64,000 nt of DNA. Source: G965232465 sp965232465 (GTDB taxonomy: Bacteria; Pseudomonadota; Alphaproteobacteria; JAQWUY01). This document shows, one piece after another, positions 28,047-37,335 of this stretch (positions are counted from its first letter, which is position 1; the number at the start of each line of letters is the position of its first letter). Both the position numbers and the translations under genes were made by a program. The DNA lies in assembly GCA_965232465.1 (NCBI GenBank), contig OZ246977.1, positions 2,108,001-2,172,000 on the forward strand, written 5' to 3'. The notes beneath the pieces were generated by a model that saw only the letters and a list, made by a program, of their open reading frames with translations, did no database searches and was not told the origin of the DNA.

Positions 28047-28072
28047 GTCAAATCAATTTATATTGATTTGAC
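28047..28072. promoter_or_regulatory. Perfect 10-bp inverted repeat upstream of the AsmA-like gene
   Basis: GTCAAATCAA and TTGATTTGAC flank a 6-bp loop (TTTATA), about 80 bp before the AsmA-like start and 185 bp after the acyl-CoA synthetase stop. It could be a weak terminator for the upstream gene (a T7 stretch follows about 20 bp later) or an operator. Confidence 0.4.
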
Positions 28073-28150
28073 TATATCGTACGCATAATTATCTTTTTTT
28101 GTACATATTATGGGGTGTTTTTTTGTATATACTGTGTTAGTATTCTATTC

Positions 28151-31100
28151 ATGATATTACGACGATTATTTTTGTGGGTATTTAGCATATTGGTTGTGCT
28201 AGTATTAGGTATAACAGGATTTATATATTATACCTTAGCCAGTAACAAAGGGTTTTCGTCAAAATATTTTACCGAATATGTTACCGCAAAAATTACCGAA
28301 GAAATACAAAATCACCTGCCAAATGCAACTATTTCCTTGGGCGATACGAAAATTTTCTTAAACATTCAGCAATTTGCCATTGGCGTACAGCTAGAAGATG
28401 TGGAAATTGTTGTGCCTAATACCTTGTCCGCATCGTTAAATACCCTACAAACTGCCATCGGCATTAACGACTTAATACGCCTTGAAATTGTTATCGATAA
28501 TATGCACTTACAAGATGGAACTGTTACATACACAAAAACCAAAAATGACGCACCACAAAATACGCAAATTGAATTAAACACTGTACCTTCGACCGAAACC
28601 GATATAAATACACATATGGATGCCAATAAAAAAATTGCCAACATAGTATCAACAGTTGGGTATCAAATGACAACACAGCTGAGAAAACTTATAAACACCA
28701 CCGCCGAAAATGTTACCATATCTTATAAAGACAAAGACATGTGGGCAAAAATACAACTAGATACATTGGATTTTAATAACAAAAAAAACACACAGTACTT
28801 ATCATATGTGGCGGATATCGATACACATTTTGTGGAAAATCCGTTTAACTTCGGTACAGTACAGGGGACCATGGAATCCATATTCAGCCCCGAAAAAATC
28901 GACATAAAAATGACAACAAAAGGTATCACCCGTGATTTTATCAGCGGAATTGATATGTCATATAACAAAACAGATGCCACCATAACAGGGGATTTTTATA
29001 ACCAAATCAACGACACAAAATTGGTCACATTTGTCCGTTCATTCGTGCCCTTTGTCAAGGCAAACACTTCCTTAGCAGTTAATGGACAAACAGATGGATA
29101 TAACTTCCAATCGGGCGGGGTGTTACATGTGGATTATAAGGCGGATTCCTATTACGGGAACGCCAGTTTAACCAACATCAACAATAAGTGGCACATCATG
29201 GCACAGATCAATAATCTGAACGATGATTTGATACAGCATTACAGCAAGGGCTTTATGCAAAAGTCGACCCTTGATTGGATGCGGGATAATATGAATGCCA
29301 CATACAATGTATCGCTGGATTTAATATTTGATAAACAGCAACAAAAATTCACCCGTACCATTTCCAACACAGAACTTGTGGATGCCAAAGTCGTATACAA
29401 ACCGGGATTACCCGCCGCCAATGTCCCCCAAGCATGGGTACGCATGGATACCCGTGTAACAAATATCAAAGCCAATATGGCAACGATCACATTCGAAGGC
29501 AAAAATATTACATTAAACAATATTGTTATGCAGGGGAAAAATTATATTTTAACATCGGAAATGGGGGTAACGGGGGATATGGATGTATTAACAAATCTTA
29601 TGTTTAATGCAACCACAGGCATTAAAAATCCCTATGCCTTTGCCACCATAAAACAAGGTGTGTTTAGTGGGGTTGTACAAACAAAATACGATGCCAAAAA
29701 ACGGCAGACTACTGATTTTTCCATAACAGGGAAAATTCCTAATTTAACAACCGGCTATACACAAAACCTGCAAGATAAAATCTTTACAGGCACAACAGAC
29801 ATTACCGATATACATCTTGTATCCATAACCCCCCATGAAACGATTATTCGGGCAAAATCTGCGAAAATGATTGCCAATGATACGCCCATTGCCATGGATG
29901 ACATTACCTTAAACATTAAGAAAAATATATTATGGTATGGGGCAAATGTGCAAGGGGACATGTCAAAATTGGCTACGCCCATGTTATCACACAATATAAC
30001 CATGCAGCAAGGAACATTTGATGGGACCATCAAATTAAAATATTACATGGATAAAAAACGCCTTGACACATACAATATCAAGGGGGATGTAACCGATGGT
30101 ATCTTTGTTGCCCCTTATACATCACAAGGCATTAAAACCCCATATACGATCACAACACAAGTTATGAATGTACAGCTGAGCGATACAAGCATGATATTAA
30201 AAGGCGATGTGCATATTGAAAACATAGGACAAGCGGACATAAATTTCACAAAACACACATCTGCCATACACATAAAAATGAATGGTATGGTGGATAAAGT
30301 CTTTTTTGACAACTCTGTACCAAAACAATATATACAAGTACAAAAAAATATCCCATTAACACTGTCTTATACTGGCACAGATTTTGACAATGGCACCTTA
30401 TCGATTGAGACAAATTTACAAAACATGGACTTAGAATTCCCCCTTTTGAAATGGAAAAAAGACCCGTCTGCCGAAGCAAGCCTGATATCGAATGTTATAA
30501 TAAGACCAAATAACGCATATACTATATCTGTGCAGGCAAATATCAAAGGCAATCAACCATTTTATCTTAAATCCACCCTGAACTGGGATGCACAGGGATT
30601 AGAAACCATCGATATTACAGATATTCGGTTTAAAGGCGAACGCTTTAATCTGTCGGGGAAGCGTAGAAACACAAAAATGTATTGGCAGGTAAACGCCGAC
30701 ACCTTAACCCGTGAAACCATACAAGCCCTGTTGGATTCGCATAAAGACAACATACAACAAGAATCGTTTGATATTGATGTACAGTTTAATATCACCAATT
30801 TTATTGGATATAATGGGGTTGCCATATCCCCTGTGACGGGGCATATAATACGCAAAAAAGATACCATTACATTATTCGAAAGCCATATGACTTTGTCGGA
30901 TAAAAAAGAAAACAACCGCCTTTATATATATTATACCCCAGAAAAATACCGTATGGAGGTCGAAGATATAGGCATGTTTTATAACAGTATCAGTACCATC
31001 AAAATCTTTGGTGATGGGGGGCGGATTGTCATGGATGCCGAAGCCAACAAAGATGGTGTGTTGGAAGGGAAAATACAGGCACAAGATGTATTAATCGTTA

Positions 31101-31549
31101 ATACCTCTGATGCAGTACGCATGTTAAAATTGTTTTCTGTGGTAGGCGTTTTTAGTGCCCTCGAATCAAAAAATATTAAACTTACCAAAATCAAAGGCAC
31201 CTTTCGTTTAAATCAGGGGTATTTTGAATCTGATAATATATCTGGGCTGGGCAACATTGGTATTTCCAGCAAAGGATATGTGGACTTTAAAAATAAAGAC
31301 ATCGATATCAATGGTATGATTTTACCCACATATCAAATATCCAGTATCACCGGCAAAATTCCAGTTATAGGGCAAATATTAAATGGTGTTAATGGACAAG
31401 GATTTAGATCGCAATATTACACTGTCAAGGGGACTTTTGATGACCACGACATCGACATTAACCCCATATCCTTATTTACCTTTGGGATTCTTAGGGATTT
31501 TTTTTCCCTCTTATTCGGGGTGGAAAATGTCCCCCTAAAAATAGAATAA
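28151..31549 (+). CDS. Large AsmA-like/DUF3971 envelope protein (YhdP-type)
   Basis: 1,132 residues from the ATG at 28151; an upstream ATG at 28115 is in frame. A short basic N-terminus and one membrane segment (about residues 8-30) anchor it in the inner membrane, and the rest is periplasmic and rich in beta strands. The C-terminal 200 residues (segments DVLIVNTSDAVRMLKLFSVVG and GKIPVIGQIL) match the AsmA-like C-terminal domain of YhdP/DUF3971 proteins. This family builds long hydrophobic grooves thought to move phospholipids to the outer membrane. The assignment rests on architecture and the C-terminal motif. No strong ribosome-binding site was seen. Confidence 0.75.
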   Translation: MILRRLFLWVFSILVVLVLGITGFIYYTLASNKGFSSKYFTEYVTAKITEEIQNHLPNATISLGDTKIFLNIQQFAIGVQLEDVEIVVPNTLSASLNTLQTAIGINDLIRLEIVIDNMHLQDGTVTYTKTKNDAPQNTQIELNTVPSTETDINTHMDANKKIANIVSTVGYQMTTQLRKLINTTAENVTISYKDKDMWAKIQLDTLDFNNKKNTQYLSYVADIDTHFVENPFNFGTVQGTMESIFSPEKIDIKMTTKGITRDFISGIDMSYNKTDATITGDFYNQINDTKLVTFVRSFVPFVKANTSLAVNGQTDGYNFQSGGVLHVDYKADSYYGNASLTNINNKWHIMAQINNLNDDLIQHYSKGFMQKSTLDWMRDNMNATYNVSLDLIFDKQQQKFTRTISNTELVDAKVVYKPGLPAANVPQAWVRMDTRVTNIKANMATITFEGKNITLNNIVMQGKNYILTSEMGVTGDMDVLTNLMFNATTGIKNPYAFATIKQGVFSGVVQTKYDAKKRQTTDFSITGKIPNLTTGYTQNLQDKIFTGTTDITDIHLVSITPHETIIRAKSAKMIANDTPIAMDDITLNIKKNILWYGANVQGDMSKLATPMLSHNITMQQGTFDGTIKLKYYMDKKRLDTYNIKGDVTDGIFVAPYTSQGIKTPYTITTQVMNVQLSDTSMILKGDVHIENIGQADINFTKHTSAIHIKMNGMVDKVFFDNSVPKQYIQVQKNIPLTLSYTGTDFDNGTLSIETNLQNMDLEFPLLKWKKDPSAEASLISNVIIRPNNAYTISVQANIKGNQPFYLKSTLNWDAQGLETIDITDIRFKGERFNLSGKRRNTKMYWQVNADTLTRETIQALLDSHKDNIQQESFDIDVQFNITNFIGYNGVAISPVTGHIIRKKDTITLFESHMTLSDKKENNRLYIYYTPEKYRMEVEDIGMFYNSISTIKIFGDGGRIVMDAEANKDGVLEGKIQAQDVLIVNTSDAVRMLKLFSVVGVFSALESKNIKLTKIKGTFRLNQGYFESDNISGLGNIGISSKGYVDFKNKDIDINGMILPTYQISSITGKIPVIGQILNGVNGQGFRSQYYTVKGTFDDHDIDINPISLFTFGILRDFFSLLFGVENVPLKIE

Positions 31550-31550
31550 C

Positions 31551-31579
31551 TTGTCATAACGACATTCAGTTGCTATATT
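31551..31579 (+). promoter_or_regulatory. Sigma70 promoter for tyrS
   Basis: TTGTCA (31551-31556) and TATATT (31574-31579) are 17 bp apart, immediately after the AsmA-like stop and about 40 bp before the tyrS ATG. Confidence 0.6.
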
Positions 31580-31621
31580 ATGGGTATATATACAGGTGTA
31601 CATATATAAAGAGGAATATTT

Positions 31622-32860
31622 ATGCAATCGCAATTTTTAACAACACTTACACAACGGGGATTTATTCATCAATGTACGGATATGGATGCCTTGGATAGCA
31701 AAATGCAATCGTCCATAGTATCCGCCTATATCGGGTTTGATGCCACCGCCGACAGCCTACATGTGGGGTCGTTATTACCCATTATGATGTTACGGCACTT
31801 GCAAAAGAGCGGGCACAAACCCATAGTTCTGATGGGGGGGGGGACAACCCGTGTGGGCGACCCATCTGGTAAAGATAAAAGCCGTAAAATTTTAACCCCC
31901 GATGATATTTATCATAATATGCAGGGCGTTAAAAAGATTTTCGAACAGTTTTTAACCTTTGGCGATGGTCCGACCGATGCGGTTATGGTCAATAATGACG
32001 ATTGGCTCAAAGATATTAACTATATCGAATTTTTGCGGGATTATGGACGGCATTTTTCGGTGAATCGTATGTTGTCGTTTGATTCTGTTAAATTGCGCCT
32101 CGATAGGGAACAACCGCTTAGCTTTTTGGAATTTAACTATATGCTATTGCAAGCCTATGACTTTATGGAATTAAATCGCAAAAATGGCGTATCTTTACAA
32201 ATGGGCGGTTCGGACCAATGGGGTAACATTGTCAACGGTGTAGAATTAACCCGCCGTATCAGTGGGGTGCAAGTGTTTGGCTTAACCGTTCCGTTGATGA
32301 CCACCGCATCGGGGGCAAAAATGGGTAAAACTGCGGCAGGTGCCATATGGTTAAACACAGAAAAATTATCTGATTTCGACTATTGGCAATTTTGGCGCAA
32401 CACAGAAGATGCGGATGTGGGTAGGTTTTTAAAATTGTTTACGGAAATCCCTATGGATGAAATTACCACATTAGAATCGTTACAAGGGGCGGACATAAAC
32501 CAAGCAAAAATTATGCTTGCCAATGCTTGTACAGCCCTGTGTCGGGGAACGGATGCGTCAAAAAAAGCACAACATACCGCCAATAAAACCTTTGCCCAAG
32601 GGGGGGTTGGGGACGATTTGCCGACCCTGTACAAAACCAAACAAGATATGGCCCAAGGTGTGGGATTATTAAGCGTATTGACTGAACTGGGTTTTACAAA
32701 ATCAAATGGGGATGCCCGCCGTCAAATACAGGGCGGTGCGGTGAAAATAAATGGTGTAAAAGTAAACGCATGCGACACCCAAATCACCCCACAAGACATG
32801 GTACATAACACAGTCAAAATATCCTTAGGCAAGAAAAAAATCGGCTTGATTAAAATATAA
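31622..32860 (+). CDS. tyrS: Tyrosyl-tRNA synthetase
   Basis: A 412-residue class I synthetase. The HIGH-like motif is LHVGSLLP (about residues 45-52) and the KMSKS-like loop is AKMGKTAAG (about 237). The tyrosine-specific segment YMLLQAYDFM and the C-terminal S4 RNA-binding domain (QIQGGAVKINGVKV) are present. It charges tRNA-Tyr. AGAGGAA precedes the ATG. A run of ten G (31834-31843) encodes Gly-Gly-Gly in the catalytic domain, an unusual homopolymer for an essential gene. Confidence 0.95.
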   Translation: MQSQFLTTLTQRGFIHQCTDMDALDSKMQSSIVSAYIGFDATADSLHVGSLLPIMMLRHLQKSGHKPIVLMGGGTTRVGDPSGKDKSRKILTPDDIYHNMQGVKKIFEQFLTFGDGPTDAVMVNNDDWLKDINYIEFLRDYGRHFSVNRMLSFDSVKLRLDREQPLSFLEFNYMLLQAYDFMELNRKNGVSLQMGGSDQWGNIVNGVELTRRISGVQVFGLTVPLMTTASGAKMGKTAAGAIWLNTEKLSDFDYWQFWRNTEDADVGRFLKLFTEIPMDEITTLESLQGADINQAKIMLANACTALCRGTDASKKAQHTANKTFAQGGVGDDLPTLYKTKQDMAQGVGLLSVLTELGFTKSNGDARRQIQGGAVKINGVKVNACDTQITPQDMVHNTVKISLGKKKIGLIKI

Positions 32861-33239
32861 ACATACCTAATATATGATATTTATAAGGTGCCTATAAAAT
32901 TTCATTTGCAGGTATTTTTTATATATCAGCTGACCACTGTATTTTACGATGTAATTACATATGTTATGGGGGAATTGTAAAAGAAGTATTTTTATAATTT
33001 GTATTTTCAACATATACTGCTTTGTATATTTTAAACATATCCCCCATATGATATATGTTATTCACGATAATATCTTGTATTTCACACTTGAAAAAAAAAA
33101 AAAACCTTTTTGGTGCTGTTTTTTTTAAGTTTTACGAAAAAAGACTTATATATTGTATCTATAAAATGCACAATCAGAATCATGTGTGTTCACACATTCC
33201 ATATATTCTAATAATTATTTTATAACGAGGTCTTAAATT
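32861..33239 (+). promoter_or_regulatory. 379-bp AT-rich leader with an A14 tract (33091-33104) upstream of the subtilase gene
   Basis: No gene was seen here. CTTG is followed by 14 A residues (33091-33104), matching the element before the adhesin gene at 43452. Seventeen bases after TTGAAA (33088-33093) there is no convincing -10 box (TGGTGC). Downstream, TTTACG (33131-33136) with TATCTA or TATAAA near 33156-33165 is a possible promoter. Farther upstream, TATGGGGG (32965-32972) can pair with CCCCCATA (33041-33048). The gene's start lies within GAGGTCTTAAATTATG. Confidence 0.45.
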
Positions 33240-35987
33240 ATGCAATTTTTAAAAATATTTTTCGCAAGCATTTCCATATTGATATTATCTGCTTGCGGGG
33301 GTGGGGGTAGCAGTGCATTATCCAACACTGGTGATTCTGTAACACCGCCATCTGGCGGTGGATCCGGTGGCGGTTCCGGCGGTGGGTCGACGCCCGCACC
33401 CGATGACGATGACGATGACGATTCCGGCGATGGTTCCGGTGGCGATTCTGATGGTGGTTCTGGCGGTGGTTCCGGTGGCGGTTCCGGTGGTGGTTCCGGC
33501 GGTGGTTCTGGTGGCGGATCTGGCGGTGGTTCTGGCGGCGGTTCTGGCGGTGGTTCCGGTGGCGGTTCCGGTGGTGGTTCCGGCGGTGGTTCCGGTGGTG
33601 ATTCTGGCGGTGGTTCCGGCGGTGGTTCCGGCGGTGGTTCCGGTGGTGATTCTGGCGGTGGATCTAGTCGAACATTCGAACCCAATCAAATTGCCAGTGG
33701 TCTTAACCGTGTAAGTTTCAGCGGTAATGGACAACGCATCGGTATCCTTGAAAATCAAAGCGTATATGCGGGGAACTCAGAATATGCCAACCGTATCGAA
33801 TATGGATTAACCGCCACTGGGGGATCAAGCCAGTCTACGGATAGCCATTCCGCCCCCGCTTTTCAAGGTAATCTTGCGGATCATGCGGATATGACGACCT
33901 CCATTGCCATTGGCAAAACACATGGCATAGCGTATAAGGCAAAAGTGGTCGATTATAATTTTAATTTCCCCAGATCAAATGGTAATGACAGTGAACATAT
34001 CGAATTGGGACAGATATACAGCGATGCAAAGTCCCGTAACTTGGTTGCTATGAACAACAGCTGGCGCACATGGCTACACGCAGAAGTAACCCGTAACCGT
34101 AATCGATATGACAACGATGCCATATCACGCGTAGATGCGGCAAAATATGCACTTGGAGTGGATCGAAATCGCAATGGTGTTCTCGATACCGATCCATCAG
34201 AAAATACAACATTTATTCTGGGCAGAAGATGCAGTACATATAGCAATTATTTATCCTTAGCCGACCAAGGATATCAAATTTATACAAATTATTCGAACAG
34301 AAATTACAAAATATCCCAACAAGAATTACAATCCACTTATGATTCACTCTGCAAGGGCGGGTATTCCGATTATGCCAGCCGTAGTGTATATGAGGATTAT
34401 ATCGGGGCGGACTTTATCCAGCAAATCGAATCGGACAAAGACAATGACCGGGATGCCCCCATATGGGTATGGGGGGCAGGTAACGACAACGAAGAAAATG
34501 GATCATTTTTGGCAACCCTGCCCGCGCAAATTCCCAAAGCCGAGGACTACTGGTTATCAGTGGTTGCCACCGAATATAAACAAGGGCAATACCGACACAC
34601 AGATTATTCATCAAAATGTGGATCAGCCCGCAGATACTGTTTAACCACCATATCAAATGGCGCAAAATATATCAATTATACGGGTGGTCGTTCAGACAAT
34701 GGTGGCACTTCGGCGGCGGCACCAAATGTAACGGCGGGGTTGGCGGTAATAAAACAAGCGTTTCCATCCAAGGATCGCCGATGGGCAAGAAAACGCATGC
34801 TTGCCACCGCATCACACACCACCGCAGATGGGCAACGCCTGCGTACTCAAGAGGGACAAATCGTTAATCCCGATGCGGACGGATATTCGGATATATTTGG
34901 GCGGGGCATTATGCGTCTGGACTTGGCAACCCGTCCAGTGGGCAGAAGTATGTTGTCTGTGGCGGGGACAAACTTAGGCAATTCGCAGAAATATTATACC
35001 CAAGACAGCTTTATAAAATCATCCCCTGTGTTTGGTGATGGTATCAAAAATGGCTTATCACGCATAAATACCAAACAATTTGACATTATGGGTGCAGAAT
35101 TTGATTATAACTTGGGTACCAGAGCCTTCGTGCAATCGCAACAGACATCAGAAAATTTCTTAAATTTCGATGGTAAAAATATATCTTATACCCCATCGAT
35201 CCAACAGATAGGGCAAAGTAATCTGTCGTTGGTCGACACAAAACCGCACACTTTTGAAAATTTTGCCTATACGGAAAATCAAATGCCATACACGCCACGA
35301 TCCCATAATTCCAAATATCAACCATTACAATTTTCATATGCCTATGGCGATAACAAAGCGGTACAAATCAGCATTCCAACTGATACGCATGATAAAAGCA
35401 CCACCTTGCAATTTGTATATGGTAAGATACACCCCGAAACACCTAATAATACGGTACATAGTTTCGGGCTACATACGGAACAAGGTACGGTACTTGGCAC
35501 TCGTTTTGCCGGGGCATATGGCAACACAGGACGAACACATACCGCATATTGGAACAGCACCTATCACAAACAGCTAGGTACATGGAAAGTGCGGTACAAT
35601 TCTGTAACAGGTATCAGTACCAGCAACGGTGTAGGCGGTCGTAGTATCCAAAACATATCGGGCATACTCAGCAGTGCATTCAGCCTAATGACACACAAAG
35701 ATTACGATATGGGTCGATTGGGATTTGCCCTGTACCAACCATTACGCATTGAAAAGGGAACAATGGATGTATCGTTTGTATCGACGATTACAGACAACAC
35801 CAAACTGACATATGACACGCAAACACTCCATATCATCCCCAGCGGGCGACAGGTATCTGCGGAAGCATATTATGATTTTAAAAACAGCCCTTTCACCATA
35901 AAAACCCACATCAGCCATGACAAAAACCATATCAAAGGCAACGATGATACAACCGTGATGTTGCGGTATTTTAAACCCTTTAAATAG
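33240..35987 (+). CDS. Lipidated subtilase (S8) with (GGGS)n linker and probable autotransporter barrel
   Basis: 915 residues. The N-terminus is a lipoprotein signal peptide with lipobox LSAC (Cys19). Residues 39-142 form a Gly/Ser/Asp linker of GGGS units with a D7 run. An S8 domain follows (about 150-560): the serine motif GGTSAAAPNV has Ser491, the oxyanion Asn lies in WGAGND (Asn415) and the likely His is His215 (ADHADMTTS). Where the first catalytic Asp is expected, the sequence reads GILENQS (Glu171), so activity may be altered. Residues from about 640 on are beta-rich and end RYFKPFK, like an outer-membrane barrel. The layout recalls Neisseria NalP, a lipidated, phase-variable subtilase autotransporter. 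The subtilase call is firm; the barrel is inferred. Confidence 0.75.
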   Translation: MQFLKIFFASISILILSACGGGGSSALSNTGDSVTPPSGGGSGGGSGGGSTPAPDDDDDDDSGDGSGGDSDGGSGGGSGGGSGGGSGGGSGGGSGGGSGGGSGGGSGGGSGGGSGGGSGGDSGGGSGGGSGGGSGGDSGGGSSRTFEPNQIASGLNRVSFSGNGQRIGILENQSVYAGNSEYANRIEYGLTATGGSSQSTDSHSAPAFQGNLADHADMTTSIAIGKTHGIAYKAKVVDYNFNFPRSNGNDSEHIELGQIYSDAKSRNLVAMNNSWRTWLHAEVTRNRNRYDNDAISRVDAAKYALGVDRNRNGVLDTDPSENTTFILGRRCSTYSNYLSLADQGYQIYTNYSNRNYKISQQELQSTYDSLCKGGYSDYASRSVYEDYIGADFIQQIESDKDNDRDAPIWVWGAGNDNEENGSFLATLPAQIPKAEDYWLSVVATEYKQGQYRHTDYSSKCGSARRYCLTTISNGAKYINYTGGRSDNGGTSAAAPNVTAGLAVIKQAFPSKDRRWARKRMLATASHTTADGQRLRTQEGQIVNPDADGYSDIFGRGIMRLDLATRPVGRSMLSVAGTNLGNSQKYYTQDSFIKSSPVFGDGIKNGLSRINTKQFDIMGAEFDYNLGTRAFVQSQQTSENFLNFDGKNISYTPSIQQIGQSNLSLVDTKPHTFENFAYTENQMPYTPRSHNSKYQPLQFSYAYGDNKAVQISIPTDTHDKSTTLQFVYGKIHPETPNNTVHSFGLHTEQGTVLGTRFAGAYGNTGRTHTAYWNSTYHKQLGTWKVRYNSVTGISTSNGVGGRSIQNISGILSSAFSLMTHKDYDMGRLGFALYQPLRIEKGTMDVSFVSTITDNTKLTYDTQTLHIIPSGRQVSAEAYYDFKNSPFTIKTHISHDKNHIKGNDDTTVMLRYFKPFK
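33456..33662 (+). repeat. 12-bp tandem repeat encoding GGGS/GGDS linker
   Basis: About 17 units of a 12-bp sequence (GGCGGTGGTTCC and close variants) encode GGGS, with occasional GGDS units. Because the unit is a multiple of three, gain or loss of copies would change linker length without a frameshift. Long open frames on the opposite strand (Pro-rich or Thr/Arg-rich) are by-products of this repeat. Confidence 0.85.
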
Positions 35988-36005
35988 GCACGGCAAACCA
36001 AAATA

Positions 36006-36040
36006 GGCAAACACCGATAATCACACAATCGGTGTTTGCC
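36006..36040. terminator. 13-bp stem hairpin between the subtilase gene and recA
   Basis: GGCAAACACCGAT (36006-36018) pairs perfectly with ATCGGTGTTTGCC (36028-36040) around a 9-base loop. It starts 18 bp after the subtilase stop and lies downstream of the convergent recA gene, so it probably ends transcription from one or both sides. There is no strong U-tract. Confidence 0.55.
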
Positions 36041-36179
36041 ACCACTGTACAGCATGGAATATACCCCTATTTGTATTCAAATTTCGATAAAATTTTCAAT
36101 ATATCTTTTACTATAAGATATCCTGTTTTGGGTCTTGCTGATTTTTCTTTGCACAGATAATGCAAGATACACCATACTT

Positions 36180-37238
36180 TTAGACTAGGGTTGTTTCTGG
36201 TTTTTCTTTTTCTGTTGCACTATCGAGCATTGCACCTTGTAATACCCCCGCATTAGACCGTATTTGTTGTTCTATTTCATCGGCAATATCTTTATTTTCT
36301 TTTAAATATTGCCGTGCTTTTTCTTTGCCCTGACCTATGCGATTCCCTTTATATCCATACCACGCACCAGATTTTGTTACCAAATCAGAATCAACACCTA
36401 AATCAAGTATCTCACCTTGCTTCGACACACCCTCCCCATACAATATATCAAATTCGACCGTACGAAATGGGGGGGCAACCTTATTTTTTACAACTTTTAC
36501 ACGTGTTTGATTGCCCACAATATTATCTTTGTCCTTTAATTGACCTATGCGACGAATATCCAACCGCACAGATGCATAAAATTTTAACGCATTCCCCCCT
36601 GTGGTCGTTTCAGGTGACCCAAACATAACCCCTATTTTCATGCGAATCTGGTTAATAAAGATGACTGTACATCCCGTACGACTGATGGAGCCGGTCAATT
36701 TCCGTAACGCTTGCGACATCAACCGTGCCTGTAATCCCACATGGCTGTCGCCCATGTCCCCTTCGAGTTCCGCCTTTGGTGTTAATGCGGCCACACTGTC
36801 AATTACCAATATGTCAACCGCCCCAGAACGCACCAAAGTATCCGCTATTTCCAATGCTTGTTCCCCTGTGTCCGGTTGCGATATAAGTAAACCACCTGTG
36901 TCGACCCCCAATTTCTTTGCATACACGGGATCCAACGCATGTTCCGCATCAATAAACGCCGCAGTACCCCCAGACTTTTGACACTCCGCAACACATTGTA
37001 ATGCCATAGTCGTCTTTCCGGAAGATTCAGGACCATATATCTCAATAATCCGCCCCTTCGGTATCCCCCCAATACCCAGCGCAATATCCAACGATAACGA
37101 CCCCGTGGATATAGATTCAATATCCAAGTGTTGCTGTGTCCCCAACCGCATCACAGACCCTTTGCCAAAATTCCGCTCAATCTGCCCCAACGCTGCTTCC
37201 AATGCCTTGGTTTTATCAACCATCGTCTCTTGTGCCAT
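36180..37238 (-). CDS. recA: Recombinase RecA
   Basis: 352 residues. Walker A is GPESSGKTT, and the segment LVIDSVAALTPKAELEGDMGD and the L2 region (INQIRMKIGVMFGSPETTTGG) are fully conserved. It forms filaments on single-stranded DNA for homologous repair and drives LexA-type autocleavage. A TATAAT box lies about 60-70 bp upstream on the minus strand. I saw no GTTC-N7-GTTC or GAAC-N7-GAAC SOS box typical of Alphaproteobacteria, so LexA control is not evident. The order proC-recA on one strand is a loose pairing with a 97-bp gap. Confidence 0.97.
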   Translation of the reverse strand: MAQETMVDKTKALEAALGQIERNFGKGSVMRLGTQQHLDIESISTGSLSLDIALGIGGIPKGRIIEIYGPESSGKTTMALQCVAECQKSGGTAAFIDAEHALDPVYAKKLGVDTGGLLISQPDTGEQALEIADTLVRSGAVDILVIDSVAALTPKAELEGDMGDSHVGLQARLMSQALRKLTGSISRTGCTVIFINQIRMKIGVMFGSPETTTGGNALKFYASVRLDIRRIGQLKDKDNIVGNQTRVKVVKNKVAPPFRTVEFDILYGEGVSKQGEILDLGVDSDLVTKSGAWYGYKGNRIGQGKEKARQYLKENKDIADEIEQQIRSNAGVLQGAMLDSATEKEKPETTLV

Positions 37239-37335
37239 AATAATATTCCTATCCTAATAATATATATTTGCTCAATCTATTCTTAATAATTAAAATACAT
37301 GTTACCATTATACCCACCCTTTGTAAAATTGTTTT

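Noticed and set aside
27971..28066. A 31-codon hydrophobic ORF upstream of the AsmA-like gene
   Set aside because: No ribosome-binding site, ends inside the 28047-28072 palindrome and has no family resemblance.
33233..33758. Long minus-strand ORFs rich in Pro or Thr/Arg opposite the GGGS region
   Set aside because: They are direct reverse readings of the 12-bp repeat and have no start signal or family support.
37239..37335. SOS (LexA) box upstream of recA
   Set aside because: No GTTC-N7-GTTC, GAAC-N7-GAAC or CTGT-N8-ACAG arrangement was found; only a TATAAT box is visible.
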